Origin: Bombella favorum
GTDB taxonomy: Bacteria > Pseudomonadota > Alphaproteobacteria > Acetobacterales > Acetobacteraceae
Assembly: GCF_014048475.1 (NCBI RefSeq)
Contig: NZ_NWUS01000001.1
Coordinates: 806,001 to 870,000, forward strand
Direction: 5' to 3'
Length of the DNA stretch: 64,000 nucleotides
Position 1 is the stretch's first letter. Each line of letters starts with the position of its first letter. Positions 8,288 to 17,720 of the stretch are shown piece by piece. The position numbers and the translations under genes are program-made. A model generated the notes under the pieces. The model did not search any database and was not told the DNA's origin. It saw only the letters and a program-made list of their open reading frames with translations.

Positions 8288-10306
8288 ATGGCCACGCTGG
8301 CGACCATTTTCTGCCCGGAAGGCGGACATTTTGCTCTGGCCCTGGCCTGCGCATTGGCCTTCATGCAGGGTATCCTGCCACTGATCGGCCTCCGCCGAGC
8401 AGAGAGCCCCCTCATCACTCTGGCCCGCCCTCTGGCACTTAGCCAGTGTCTTGCCCTGCTCTTTGCTTGGGCCTGCCTTATCATTGCCTCTCTGGGGGAT
8501 GATTTCTCCCTGAAGCTCATTGCCGAAACCTCGGCCATTAACAAGCCTTGGGCCTATAAGATTGCTGGTCTATGGGGCAATCATGAAGGCTCGCTGCTAC
8601 TTTGGGTCACACTGTTAAGCCTGTGGTGTGCAGGGCTGGCCCTGCTACCCGCCCCAACCACAGCCCGACCGGAAGCATTGCCCCCCCGCCTGCGGGCCCG
8701 GATTCTAGCCTTGCTAGGACTGGTGGGAGCTGGCTTCTCACTATTCTGCCTAACGGCCTCCAACCCTTTCCTACGGCTCTGGCCTGTTCCAGCCGATGGG
8801 ATGGGGATGAATCCGCTCCTTCAGGACCCCGGCCTCGCTGTCCATCCGCCACTACTCTATAGCGGTTATGTCGGCTTTGCCGTGCCCTTTGCCTTCGCCA
8901 TTAGTGCGCTACTGGAAGGAAAAGCTGATGCGCTCTGGGCCCGGTATATGCGTCCTTGGGTCATCAGCGCATGGGCGTTGCTAACACTGGGCATCACGCT
9001 GGGGTCGTGGTGGTCCTATTCCGTACTGGGCTGGGGAGGATACTGGTTCTGGGACCCGGTGGAAAATGCCGCCCTCATCCCGTGGCTGACGGGTACGGCC
9101 CTTCTTCATAGCGTTCTGGTCGTAGAAAAACGCAGCCTACTGCAAGGCTGGTGCCTACTGCTGGCCATTGCTACCTTTGCCTTCTCCCTCTCCGGGACAT
9201 TCCTTGTCCGGTCGGGTATTCTCAATTCCGTCCATGCCTTCGCTAATGACCCAGCCCGGGGGCTATTCATTCTGGGGCTGCTGGGCCTGTATGGCGGGGG
9301 CAGCCTACTGCTCTTTGCCATCCGTGCCCCGGCCCTACCCTCCCCACAAACAGGCTTTTCCCCACTCTCCCGTGAAGGGGCTTTGCTGCTCAACAACATC
9401 CTGCTTTGCACACTCTGCGCTGTTGTGCTCACGGGGACGCTCTATCCGCCCTTCATGCAGCTGCTCTTTGGCCGTACCCTCTCCGTTGGTAAACCCTTCT
9501 TTGATGCTACGACCATTCCACTCACCCTGCCCCTTCTGGCCATCATGGGGGTGAGTGTGGCTCTACCATGGCGGCAGGCTAGAACGGACAAACTCCTACC
9601 CCGTCTAGCCCCGGCTTTACTCGTCACTGCCGGGAACATCCTGCCTGCATTCTGGCTGTTCCCCACACCTCTGGCTGCTTTTTCTGCCCTGCTAGCCCTG
9701 TGGGTCATCAGTGCGGCTCTCTGTGACCTCATCCTCCGCCTACGTAGCTTACCAGTAGGGGACCGAAAGCTTCACCACCTGCCCCGTAGCCTCTGGGCTG
9801 CAAGTCTTGCCCATATCGGTGTGGGTGTGACCATCCTTGGCTTATGCGGCATGGCAGGTAGTCAAGAACGTCTCATAGAGGCCAGACCCGGCACCCATAC
9901 CACATTAACCGGACGCGACTGGGAACTCACAGCACTGACAGCCCATCACGGCCCCAATTACGAAGCTGTGGAAGCACATTTAACCATCCGCCATCACAAT
10001 GCCCACGGGCCGATCCTTGCCACACTGACGCCGGAAATCCGCCTCTTCCCACAACAGGGGCAGCGGACATTACATGTCGCCATTCTTCACCGCCCGCTAG
10101 AAGACCTCTATGCCGCCCTTGGCAGCGTGAAAGAAGAGCATGACCCGCAAGGGCAGAGCCATTACACGGCTATTCTACGCCTGCATGAAAACCCCTTGGC
10201 CTCATGGATATGGCTAGGTGGCATTATCATGGCCCTTGGGAGCGGGCTGCATCTTCTGCCCGCCCGGCGGCGTCTACTGCGCATGAAAAGGCAAGTGCAA
10301 GCATGA
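8288..10306 (+). CDS. ccmF: Heme lyase subunit CcmF
   Basis: 672-residue polytopic protein. The WWD motif region reads WGGYWFWDPVENAALIPW, and NHEGSLLLWV, FSLSGTFLVRSGILNSVHAF and NPLLQDPGLAVHPPLLYSGY are textbook CcmF blocks. With CcmH and CcmI it joins heme from CcmE to the CXXCH cysteines of apocytochrome c in the periplasm. Length is normal for the family. Its TGA overlaps the ATG of ccmG. Confidence 0.97.
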   Translation: MATLATIFCPEGGHFALALACALAFMQGILPLIGLRRAESPLITLARPLALSQCLALLFAWACLIIASLGDDFSLKLIAETSAINKPWAYKIAGLWGNHEGSLLLWVTLLSLWCAGLALLPAPTTARPEALPPRLRARILALLGLVGAGFSLFCLTASNPFLRLWPVPADGMGMNPLLQDPGLAVHPPLLYSGYVGFAVPFAFAISALLEGKADALWARYMRPWVISAWALLTLGITLGSWWSYSVLGWGGYWFWDPVENAALIPWLTGTALLHSVLVVEKRSLLQGWCLLLAIATFAFSLSGTFLVRSGILNSVHAFANDPARGLFILGLLGLYGGGSLLLFAIRAPALPSPQTGFSPLSREGALLLNNILLCTLCAVVLTGTLYPPFMQLLFGRTLSVGKPFFDATTIPLTLPLLAIMGVSVALPWRQARTDKLLPRLAPALLVTAGNILPAFWLFPTPLAAFSALLALWVISAALCDLILRLRSLPVGDRKLHHLPRSLWAASLAHIGVGVTILGLCGMAGSQERLIEARPGTHTTLTGRDWELTALTAHHGPNYEAVEAHLTIRHHNAHGPILATLTPEIRLFPQQGQRTLHVAILHRPLEDLYAALGSVKEEHDPQGQSHYTAILRLHENPLASWIWLGGIIMALGSGLHLLPARRRLLRMKRQVQA

Positions 10307-10917
10307 CACTCACACGCCGCCATCTTCTCGCTGCCCTGCCCGCTCTGGGAGCTGCTGGGCTGGGAGTGGGCTTTGTCCGTATGCTACATGGGCTGAATCA
10401 GGGGCATTTTGACCCCAGAGCCATCAATACCCCCCTGACAGGCCGACCCGTTCCCGACTTCCCTGCTCTGCCACCACTATCTGATACGCCCTCCTCCCCG
10501 CCCGGTCTGACCCGTGGGGACTTCCAGAACATAAAACAACCGATTCTACTCTTCATCTGGGCCTCATGGTGCTTGCCCTGCGTGGAGGAGATACCCTTCA
10601 TCCGCCACCTCGCCACCTCGCTGGCCATTCCTCAAAGCAGCCATACTGCCCCGCTGGCCCTCTGGGGCCTCTGCTATAAAGATCACCCCACCCAAGCCGC
10701 CCATTGGCTGGAACAGGCAGGCCACCCCTTCACCCGGCTTGGTATGGACCGGGAAGGGCAAGCCGCCATCGACTGGGGCGTAACCGGCGTGCCAGAAACC
10801 TTCCTCATCATGCCCGACCCACAAACGGGAGGGCGTATTGTCTGGCATGGAACAGGTAGCCTGACCGACACTCTCTATCAGGCCCATATTCACCCGCAGC
10901 TGGAGACGGTACCATGA
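10303..10917 (+). CDS. ccmG: Thiol:disulfide oxidoreductase CcmG (DsbE-like)
   Basis: 204 residues starting at the ATG overlapping the ccmF stop. The thioredoxin-fold active site is WASWCLPCVEE with Cys90 and Cys93, and GVPETFLI carries the cis-Pro region. CcmG keeps the apocytochrome CXXCH cysteines reduced in the periplasm. The N-terminus MTLTRRHLLAALPALGAAG looks more like a twin-arginine (Tat) signal or anchor than the usual Sec anchor, because a TRRHLL motif precedes the hydrophobic core. The end overlaps the ccmH start by 4 bases. Confidence 0.95.
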   Translation: MTLTRRHLLAALPALGAAGLGVGFVRMLHGLNQGHFDPRAINTPLTGRPVPDFPALPPLSDTPSSPPGLTRGDFQNIKQPILLFIWASWCLPCVEEIPFIRHLATSLAIPQSSHTAPLALWGLCYKDHPTQAAHWLEQAGHPFTRLGMDREGQAAIDWGVTGVPETFLIMPDPQTGGRIVWHGTGSLTDTLYQAHIHPQLETVP

Positions 10918-11369
10918 AGAGGCTCATTTTCGCCCTCCTCCTGCTTCTCTTTTCCATCCCTGCTTGTCTAGCTGTGGATACACCCGATGAGATGCTGCCT
11001 GACCCAGCCCTTGAGCAAAAAGCCCAGCAGATCGGCCAACAGCTTCGCTGTCTTGTGTGCCAGAATGAAAGCATTGAGGAGAGTTCTGCTCCTTTAGCCA
11101 AAGACCTGCGGCACATCGTCCGCCTGCAACTCCAGCAAGGGCGTTCCCCGAAGGACATCGAGGCATGGATGGTTCAACGTTATGGGGAGTTCATCCGCCT
11201 GCGGCCTTCTTTCTCCGCCGTGACGGCTCTACTCTGGCTTATGCCTATTCTCAGCCTTATGGTGGCTCTACTGCTGGTGCGCCGCCTTTGGCATCGTTCT
11301 GCCTCCGCCCCTGCCCCCCTAACCCCGGAAGAACACCGCATTCTGGACAGCCTGCTGAAGAAGGACTGA
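10914..11369 (+). CDS. ccmH: Cytochrome c maturation protein CcmH (CcmL-type)
   Basis: 151 residues: a signal peptide (LIFALLLLLFSIPACLA), the redox motif LRCLVCQNESIEES with Cys46 and Cys49, and a C-terminal membrane helix (ALLWLMPILSLMVALLLV). This is the short LRCXXC form that reduces apocytochrome c or works with CcmG. The ATGA overlap with ccmG and a 4-base gap to ccmI mark one operon. Confidence 0.95.
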   Translation: MKRLIFALLLLLFSIPACLAVDTPDEMLPDPALEQKAQQIGQQLRCLVCQNESIEESSAPLAKDLRHIVRLQLQQGRSPKDIEAWMVQRYGEFIRLRPSFSAVTALLWLMPILSLMVALLLVRRLWHRSASAPAPLTPEEHRILDSLLKKD

Positions 11370-11373
11370 CCCT

Positions 11374-11832
11374 ATGTCATTTCTACTCATTGCTCTTATC
11401 TGCCTGTTCATAGGGCTGCCTATCGGCCTTAGCCTCATCGTGCGCCTCCGGGTATCCGGACAGACAGAGGACCCAACGCTCGCCCTCTATAAACAGCGCC
11501 TAAACTCGCTGGAGCGGGATAGACAGGCTGGCCTGTTGGAGAAACAACCTTATGACACTGCCCGTATTGAAACAGAACGGGAGATCCTCAATCACATTTC
11601 TATCCCTCCCCAAAGCTTGTCTGGCACTAGCAACATTCACAAGCTTCTCGGTATCGCCACTCTCCTCCTCATCCCGTTATTGGCCCTGCTGCTTTATGCC
11701 ATCAATGGGCAGCCCTTCTTTGGGCCGCAGCCTGCCAATCAGATTCCAGCCTCGGCATTCCAGACATCACCCATCAGCCCACCGGCCAGCACCATGACAC
11801 CCGCCACGGTGCCGCAGGATGGCAAGCCATGA
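11374..11832 (+). CDS. ccmI: CcmI-like protein, N-terminal module only
   Basis: 152 residues. The start has a membrane helix, then a cytoplasmic stretch DPTLALYKQRLNSLERDRQAGLLEK matching the typical CcmI 'vYrdQLaElerd...G.i' segment, then a second helix (LLGIATLLLIPLLALLLYAI). Full CcmI proteins carry a large periplasmic TPR domain that holds the apocytochrome; here only about 45 Pro/Thr/Gln-rich residues follow the second helix, so the TPR part is missing. The downstream gene overlaps by 4 bases, and nothing there resembles a split-off TPR domain. Confidence 0.8.
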   Translation: MSFLLIALICLFIGLPIGLSLIVRLRVSGQTEDPTLALYKQRLNSLERDRQAGLLEKQPYDTARIETEREILNHISIPPQSLSGTSNIHKLLGIATLLLIPLLALLLYAINGQPFFGPQPANQIPASAFQTSPISPPASTMTPATVPQDGKP

Positions 11833-12197
11833 GGTCCGGCCCCTTTTCCCGCCTGACCCGCACCGCTGCCACCCGGCTGGATAATGTTACACATGCTCTG
11901 CCCCAACGCAGCCTGAGTGCCTGCCCCTGCTGCCACCAGCCGATACAGAATACAGCCAGCCTTTGCCCCCACTGCCAGGCAGAAAAACATTATGGCCCTG
12001 TGAGGCGGGAAAGCCTGCTCTGCGCCCTCTGTGGGCTAGCCTTAATCCTCGGTCTCACCCGGCTGCTCTTTCCCCAACTCTTCGCACCCTTCTCCCTATG
12101 GGTAATTCCACTCATGCTGGCAGGGCTGGCGGCGGGGTTTATCTTCGCTCAGTTCCGCTTTGCCGGGGACCGGTGGCTACGCCCGAACAAAAGGTAA
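11829..12197 (+). CDS. Zinc-ribbon membrane protein of unknown function
   Basis: 122 residues. Two CxxC pairs, CPCC (near residue 32) and CPHC (near residue 47), make a probable zinc ribbon ahead of two hydrophobic helices (LLCALCGLALILGLTRLLF and LWVIPLMLAGLAAGFIFAQF). The start overlaps the ccmI stop by 4 bases, so it is the last gene of the ccm operon. A direct role in cytochrome c maturation is only implied by position. Confidence 0.65.
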   Translation: MRSGPFSRLTRTAATRLDNVTHALPQRSLSACPCCHQPIQNTASLCPHCQAEKHYGPVRRESLLCALCGLALILGLTRLLFPQLFAPFSLWVIPLMLAGLAAGFIFAQFRFAGDRWLRPNKR

Positions 12198-12278
12198 AGA
12201 CGGGTTCCTTTTACCCCCCCATCATCCTATCATTTGTCCTGTTTCCCAGCCCGCTACAAGTCCGGAGGATCAATACCC

Positions 12279-13946
12279 ATGTCCGCTACGTTTTCGTCCC
12301 ATTCCGTCACCCAGCGTGGCATGGCGGTATTGAATGACCCCTTGCTCAACAAAGGTACGGCTTTCCCGTGGGAGGAGCGTACGGCTCTAGGGCTGCATGG
12401 CCTTCTGCCCCCCGGCATCCACACGCTGGAAGAACAGGTTGAGCAGGCTTATGCCAACATCATGAGTGGAACAGATATTCTGGACCGGCATGTCCGCCTC
12501 CGTGCCATTCAGGACAGTAACGAAACCCTCTTCTACGCCCTGTTACAAAAGCATCTCACGGAACTCATGCCCGTTGTATACACACCGGGCGTCGGACAGG
12601 CCTGCCAAGAATTTTCCAAAATCTGGCAGAAACCACGGGGAATTTTCCTCTCCGCGGCCGACAGGGGGCATATGGCGGACCGTTTGGCCGCCATCCCCAA
12701 TAATGATATCCGCCTCGTCATCGTCACTGATGGAGAGCGCATCCTCGGGCTGGGTGATCTCGGAGCCAACGGCATGGGTATTCCCATCGGCAAGATCGCC
12801 CTCTATACGGCCTGCGCCGGGATCAATCCGGCCCTGATGATGCCCATTACGCTGGATGTCGGGACGGATAATGTCACGCTCCGAAATGACCCCACCTACA
12901 TAGGCAGCCGCAGCCCTCGCCTGCGGGGGCAGGATTATGCGGATTTCATTGAGGAATTCGTCACGGCCCTTCAGGCCCGCTGGCCGGACTGCCTCCTGCA
13001 CTGGGAAGATTTCGCCGGGCGTAATGCGGCCCCACTACTCCAACGTTATCGGGACCGCCTTCCCAGCTTTAATGATGATATTCAGGGCACAGCAGGCATC
13101 GCCACGGCGGCCATTCTTAGCGGCCTGAAAGCCAAGGGGGAAACGCTGGAACAGCAATGTATTGCCTTTGCTGGCGGCGGTGCAGCGGGCATCGGCATTG
13201 CCGGGCTTCTCCTTGCCGCTATGAAGGCTGAAGGGTTGTCGCAAGAAGACGCTCTGAAACGCTTCTATATCGTAGATCGCAATGGCTTGCTGACCCACGA
13301 TATGAAAGGACTAAGCGAGGGACAGGCCCTTTTTGCCCGGCAGGACGAAACAGCCCAGGATGGGCAGGGCCGTACTCTGGCAGACGTCATCAGTCAGAAC
13401 CACCCCACCATCCTGATTGGCGTTTCCGGTCAAGCGGGCCTCTTCAAGGAGAGCATGATCCGGGAAATGGCCACATATTGCCCTCAGCCCCTCATCTTCC
13501 CCCTCTCCAACCCTACAAGTCATGTCGAAGCCACACCGATGGACATCCTGACATGGACGGCCGGACGGGCCATCGTCAGCACGGGCAGCCCCTTCTCCCC
13601 TGTTGAGATTGATGACCGCAGCATCGTCATCGACCAAACCAACAATTCCTACATCTTCCCCGGTCTCGGGCTGGGGGCACTGGCCTGCAAAGCAAAAAGC
13701 ATCAGCGAAGGTATGGTTATGGCCGCAGCGCAGGCTGTGGCTGCTCTCTCTCCGATGCAGTCAGGCGGGAAAAACCTGCTTCCACCGGTTGAGAATATTC
13801 ATGATGTTGCCCTGCGGGTTGCTGTGGCCGTGGCCCGACAGGCCCAGCAGGAACAGCTCTGCCCGCCTCTTGATGATGTCGCCCTGCGGGAGGCCCTAGC
13901 CGCCCTAAGCTGGCGGCCCCGTTATCAGCCTTATCAGGCAGCCTGA
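12279..13946 (+). CDS. maeA: NAD-dependent malic enzyme
   Basis: 555 residues, the large (eukaryote/E. coli SfcA-like) malic enzyme that oxidatively decarboxylates malate to pyruvate. Visible blocks: LMPVVYTPGVGQACQEFS, KPRGIFLSAADRG, VIVTDGERILGLGDLGANGM (malate and metal site), FNDDIQGTAGIATAAIL (malic enzyme signature) and the nucleotide-binding GGGAAGIGIAGLLLAAM. The start at 12279 has GGAGG 10 bases upstream; the frame to 12234 has no such site. fumC follows after 42 bases, so the two probably form a unit converting fumarate to malate to pyruvate. I infer NAD rather than NADP from overall similarity to MaeA. Confidence 0.94.
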   Translation: MSATFSSHSVTQRGMAVLNDPLLNKGTAFPWEERTALGLHGLLPPGIHTLEEQVEQAYANIMSGTDILDRHVRLRAIQDSNETLFYALLQKHLTELMPVVYTPGVGQACQEFSKIWQKPRGIFLSAADRGHMADRLAAIPNNDIRLVIVTDGERILGLGDLGANGMGIPIGKIALYTACAGINPALMMPITLDVGTDNVTLRNDPTYIGSRSPRLRGQDYADFIEEFVTALQARWPDCLLHWEDFAGRNAAPLLQRYRDRLPSFNDDIQGTAGIATAAILSGLKAKGETLEQQCIAFAGGGAAGIGIAGLLLAAMKAEGLSQEDALKRFYIVDRNGLLTHDMKGLSEGQALFARQDETAQDGQGRTLADVISQNHPTILIGVSGQAGLFKESMIREMATYCPQPLIFPLSNPTSHVEATPMDILTWTAGRAIVSTGSPFSPVEIDDRSIVIDQTNNSYIFPGLGLGALACKAKSISEGMVMAAAQAVAALSPMQSGGKNLLPPVENIHDVALRVAVAVARQAQQEQLCPPLDDVALREALAALSWRPRYQPYQAA

Positions 13947-13988
13947 CCCTTCCCTTTCACTTTAACTTCCAGCAGGACCCCTTCACTC

Positions 13989-15395
13989 ATGGCAAACCGT
14001 ACAGAAACCGACGGCCTCGGCCCGATTGATGTTCCCCAGACAGCCCTCTGGGGGGCCCAGACTCAGCGTTCGTTACGTTATTTCAGCATCGGGCAGGAAC
14101 TCATCCCCCGTGAAATGATCGAAGCTTATGCGATTCTCAAGCGGGCCTGTGCCGTGGCCAACGCTGCCAGTGGGCGTCTTGCACAGGAGAAGGCCGATCT
14201 CATCATCCGCATCTGTGATGAGATTATGAGCGGCATGCATGACCGTCACTTTCCCCTTCATGTTTGGATGACGGGTTCCGGCACGCAGTTTAACATGAAT
14301 GTTAATGAGGTCATCGCCAACCGGGCCAGCCAGATTACCGGCCAGAAACTGGGCAGCAAAAAGCCGCTGCACCCCAATGACGATGTCAACATGGCGCAAT
14401 CCACCAACGACACCTTCCCTAGTGCCATGTACATCGCCAGTGCGCTGACGACCCATCGCCGTCTAATCCCGGCTCTGGAACGGCTACATGGTGCCATTGC
14501 CCATAAAGCAGCGCAATGGAAGCATATCGTCAAGGTAGGCCGGACACACCTTCAGGATGCTGTGCCCATTACATTGGGACAAGAATGGGAAGGCTATGCC
14601 GGGATGCTGGAAGATAACCTCCAGCGGCTGGAACAAGCCCGTGATGGGCTTTTCCCGCTGGCTCTAGGGGGGACAGCCCTTGGTACCGGTGTTAATACCG
14701 ACCCGCAATTTGCCGCACGGGCCTGTAAGGAGATTGCCCGCCTCACCCATCTGGACTTCTCCAGCGGGGCGAATAAATTCGCTCTTCAGGGGGCGCATGA
14801 TGCCTTAGTGCATCTCTCCTCCACCCTGCGGACATTGGCTGGCAGCCTCTTCAAAATCGCCAATGATATCCGCCTACTCGCTTGTGGCCCTCGGGCTGGT
14901 TTGGGTGAGCTGAACCTACCGGTAAATGAACCCGGCTCTTCCATCATGCCCGGTAAGATCAACCCCACACAGGCTGAAGCTCTGACGATGCTGTGCCTTC
15001 AGGTCATGGGTAATGATGTGGTCGTGGGGATGGGTGGTGCCGGCGGGATGCTGGATATGAACGCCTACAAACCTGTGATGATCCAGAACATCATGCAGAG
15101 CCTCACCCTGCTCCATGATGGCATGGCGAATTTCCGCTGCTTCCTCATTGAAGGCACAACCGCCAATGAGGACCATATTCGCAAGCAGCTGGACCATTCC
15201 CTTGTGCTGGTTACGGCACTATCCCCCAGCATTGGCTATGACAAAGCTTCGCAGGTCGCTCATCATGCAGTGGAACATGGACTAAGCCCCCGCCAGAGTG
15301 CGCTTGCCCTTGGCTTCATGACGGGTGAAGAATATGACCGGGTTGCTAACCCGAAACTGATGCTGCAGCCCAACATCACGCCCCCAAAAGCGTAA
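13989..15395 (+). CDS. fumC: Class II fumarate hydratase
   Basis: 468 residues, iron-independent tetrameric fumarase of the aspartase/fumarase superfamily. The family signature [15 protein letters not shown] is intact, together with [39 protein letters not shown] and [17 protein letters not shown], which build the composite active site. It follows the malic enzyme gene on the same strand and is followed by a strong terminator. Aspartase is the main paralogue; the overall sequence favours FumC. Confidence 0.96.
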   Translation: MANRTETDGLGPIDVPQTALWGAQTQRSLRYFSIGQELIPREMIEAYAILKRACAVANAASGRLAQEKADLIIRICDEIMSGMHDRHFPLHVWMTGSGTQFNMNVNEVIANRASQITGQKLGSKKPLHPNDDVNMAQSTNDTFPSAMYIASALTTHRRLIPALERLHGAIAHKAAQWKHIVKVGRTHLQDAVPITLGQEWEGYAGMLEDNLQRLEQARDGLFPLALGGTALGTGVNTDPQFAARACKEIARLTHLDFSSGANKFALQGAHDALVHLSSTLRTLAGSLFKIANDIRLLACGPRAGLGELNLPVNEPGSSIMPGKINPTQAEALTMLCLQVMGNDVVVGMGGAGGMLDMNAYKPVMIQNIMQSLTLLHDGMANFRCFLIEGTTANEDHIRKQLDHSLVLVTALSPSIGYDKASQVAHHAVEHGLSPRQSALALGFMTGEEYDRVANPKLMLQPNITPPKA

Positions 15396-15417
15396 CAGGA
15401 AGAACTGATACGCAAAC

Positions 15418-15455
15418 AAAAAGGGCTTGGCGGAACATTCCACCAAGCCCTTTTT
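15418..15455 (+). terminator. Rho-independent terminator after fumC
   Basis: AAAAAGGGCTTGG (15418-15430) pairs with CCAAGCCCTTTTT (15443-15455), a 13-bp stem ending in a T-run. It lies between fumC and the convergent purF and can act in both directions. Confidence 0.92.
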
Positions 15456-15530
15456 GTAACATAATCCAGCGGGTTCGGCTCACCTAGACCAGCCTAAGCG
15501 TCCGCACCGGATCATCCGGTTGATTCAGCT

Positions 15531-16973
15531 TTACTGCTGAATCAACTTACCATCCTTATCAACCAGCGTGATGGGATAATCACCGGAGAAACAGGCGTCA
15601 CAGTTCGTATGATTTTCCGCCGGACGCCCCTGATGACCAAGCGCACGATAAAGACCGTCAAAGCTGATGAAAGCAAGACTATCGGCATTAATGGCCTTCC
15701 GCATCTCCTCCAGCGAGTGACGGGCCGCCAGAAGGTGCTTTTCGGACGGGGTATCAATCCCATAGAAGCAAGGGTGCTTGGTCGGCGGAGACGTAATGCG
15801 CATATGCACCTCCTTCGCCCCAGCGGCCCGAACCATATCCACGATCTTGCGGGATGTCGTACCACGCACAATTGAATCATCCACCAGAATGACCCTGCGG
15901 CCTTCCAGCACGGCCTTATTGGCTGAGTGCTTCATCTTCACACCCAGATTACGGACCTGATCGGTCGGCTGGATAAAGGTCCGGCCTACATAATGGTTTC
16001 GCACAATGCCCATCTCATAAGGCAGGCCGCTTTCATGAGCATAACCAATGGCTGATGGCACGCCGGAATCAGGCACAGGCACGACTACATCGGCCTCTAC
16101 CCCACTCTCCCGGGCTAGCTCACCACCAATGCGGGTCCGTACTTCGTAAACAGACTGCCCTTCCAGAATGGAATCAGGCCGAGCAAAATAAATATATTCG
16201 AAAATACAAAAACGACGGCCAACATCACCAAATGGCCAGAGCGACTTCACACCCTCCGCATTGATGACAACAATCTCACCCGGCTCAAGATCACGCACAT
16301 AGTCGGCACCAATGATGTCCAGCGCACAGGTCTCACTGGCCAGCACCCAGCCACCCTGTTTGTCCTCATAGCCGGGCATACGGCCCAAAACCAGCGGACG
16401 CACACCAAGCGGGTCCCGCATACCCAACAGGCCGTTATCCGGTGTCAGGGTGATGAGGGAGTAAGCACCCTTAATCTTCTTTGCCGCATCCATCAGACGC
16501 TCAATCACCGTATCATACAATGAAATAGCGATGAGATGGACGATCACTTCCGTATCCATCGTGGAATGGAAAATACAACCGCGCTTCACCAGTGCCTGAC
16601 GCAGGGTAGCCGCATTGGTCAAATTACCATTATGGGCCACAGCCAGACCACCAAACGCATAGTCAGCATAAATAGGCTGGACATTGCGTACATGGGTTCC
16701 GCCCGTTGTACCATAACGGTTATGCCCGATGGCCGCCTCCCCCGGTAGGCCTGCGATTACATCCTGATTACCAAACACATCTCCGACAAGGCCCAACGCT
16801 TTGTGCTGATGGAAGGCTTCACCATCAAAGCTGACGATACCGGCCGCCTCCTGACCACGATGCTGGAGGGCATGCAGGCCAAGGGCTGTTAGTGCGGCCG
16901 CATTCGGCACACCCCAGACACCAAAAACACCACATTCCTCGTAAGGACGACTGGACGATTCAGGAAAAGACAT
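15531..16973 (-). CDS. purF: Amidophosphoribosyltransferase PurF
   Basis: 480 residues, first committed step of purine synthesis (PRPP plus glutamine to phosphoribosylamine). It is the Bacillus-like form: the nucleophile is the internal Cys in PYEECGVFGVWG, preceded by a short propeptide of 13 residues that must be removed. Four cysteines fit [4Fe-4S] ligands: in RRFCIFEYI, in KHPCFYGID and the pair in NCDACFSG. The PRPP loop is VILVDDSIVRGTTS. I start at the ATG at 16973 (MSFPESS); the frame to 17042 adds an unlikely extension. It lies downstream of cvpA on the same strand, the classical cvpA-purF order. Confidence 0.96.
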   Translation of the reverse strand: MSFPESSSRPYEECGVFGVWGVPNAAALTALGLHALQHRGQEAAGIVSFDGEAFHQHKALGLVGDVFGNQDVIAGLPGEAAIGHNRYGTTGGTHVRNVQPIYADYAFGGLAVAHNGNLTNAATLRQALVKRGCIFHSTMDTEVIVHLIAISLYDTVIERLMDAAKKIKGAYSLITLTPDNGLLGMRDPLGVRPLVLGRMPGYEDKQGGWVLASETCALDIIGADYVRDLEPGEIVVINAEGVKSLWPFGDVGRRFCIFEYIYFARPDSILEGQSVYEVRTRIGGELARESGVEADVVVPVPDSGVPSAIGYAHESGLPYEMGIVRNHYVGRTFIQPTDQVRNLGVKMKHSANKAVLEGRRVILVDDSIVRGTTSRKIVDMVRAAGAKEVHMRITSPPTKHPCFYGIDTPSEKHLLAARHSLEEMRKAINADSLAFISFDGLYRALGHQGRPAENHTNCDACFSGDYPITLVDKDGKLIQQ

Positions 16974-17114
16974 AATGGCAGAGCAAACCTGACGGGAAGA
17001 ATCCCGCTCATATCTAAGTGGCACAGCAGCACAGGCAGCCAACCCCTTGAAAAAACCGACTATTCCCCTGCGTGAGGGCAGCCTGTCCGTCAGGGTGATG
17101 CCTGCGACCCCCCT

Positions 17115-17669
17115 TCAATGGCTATTCGATGGCAGAAAGGCAAGATGTTCCGACCATGAAAGCGGTATATAACCCTGTAAAAAAGCCACGCCACGCACGA
17201 TGAATGGCGCAAAAACGCTCCCCTGCATGGCTGTCTCCAACCAATCTTGCGCCAGATAACTGCCAGCACAAAAGAGCAGAACCAGCACGACATACCCGCG
17301 CACCAGCCCAAAACCACCCCCCAGCAGAGCATCCAGAGAGCCGGAGAGCACCCCCCTCATGCTACGAGCCAGCTGGCTGGTGACCAGATTCAAAATAATC
17401 ATGACCAGAATGAACAATACAAGCCGCCCACCCCAGACGAAAACCGGCGTCCCCTGAAGGGATGGTGAAACGAGCGGTGCCACATGTGATAGAACCACAC
17501 TGCTGCATCGGCCAACAAGCCAGAAGCTGCCAACCCAGACAAGCAACGCCCCGCTCTCCTGCGAGAAGCCCCGCACAAGCCCCCACAAAGCCGAAAGACC
17601 AATGAGGGCCAGAATGCCCCAGTCCATCGCCCCCAGATGCTCCAGAAATGCCCCATGTTGGCCTGTCAT
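17115..17669 (-). CDS. cvpA: CvpA family membrane protein
   Basis: 184 residues with four hydrophobic helices and the family-typical opening MDWGILALIGLSALWGLVRGF. CvpA was named for colicin V production in E. coli; its molecular role is not settled. An internal ATG at 17627 gives the commonest family N-terminus (MDWGIL), so the true start may be there. It is directly upstream of purF (141-base gap). Confidence 0.88.
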   Translation of the reverse strand: MTGQHGAFLEHLGAMDWGILALIGLSALWGLVRGFSQESGALLVWVGSFWLVGRCSSVVLSHVAPLVSPSLQGTPVFVWGGRLVLFILVMIILNLVTSQLARSMRGVLSGSLDALLGGGFGLVRGYVVLVLLFCAGSYLAQDWLETAMQGSVFAPFIVRGVAFLQGYIPLSWSEHLAFLPSNSH

Positions 17670-17720
17670 TGCGGTTCTGCCACTCCTTCACCTAAAATCC
17701 CATCCGGACCGCCCAGCCTG

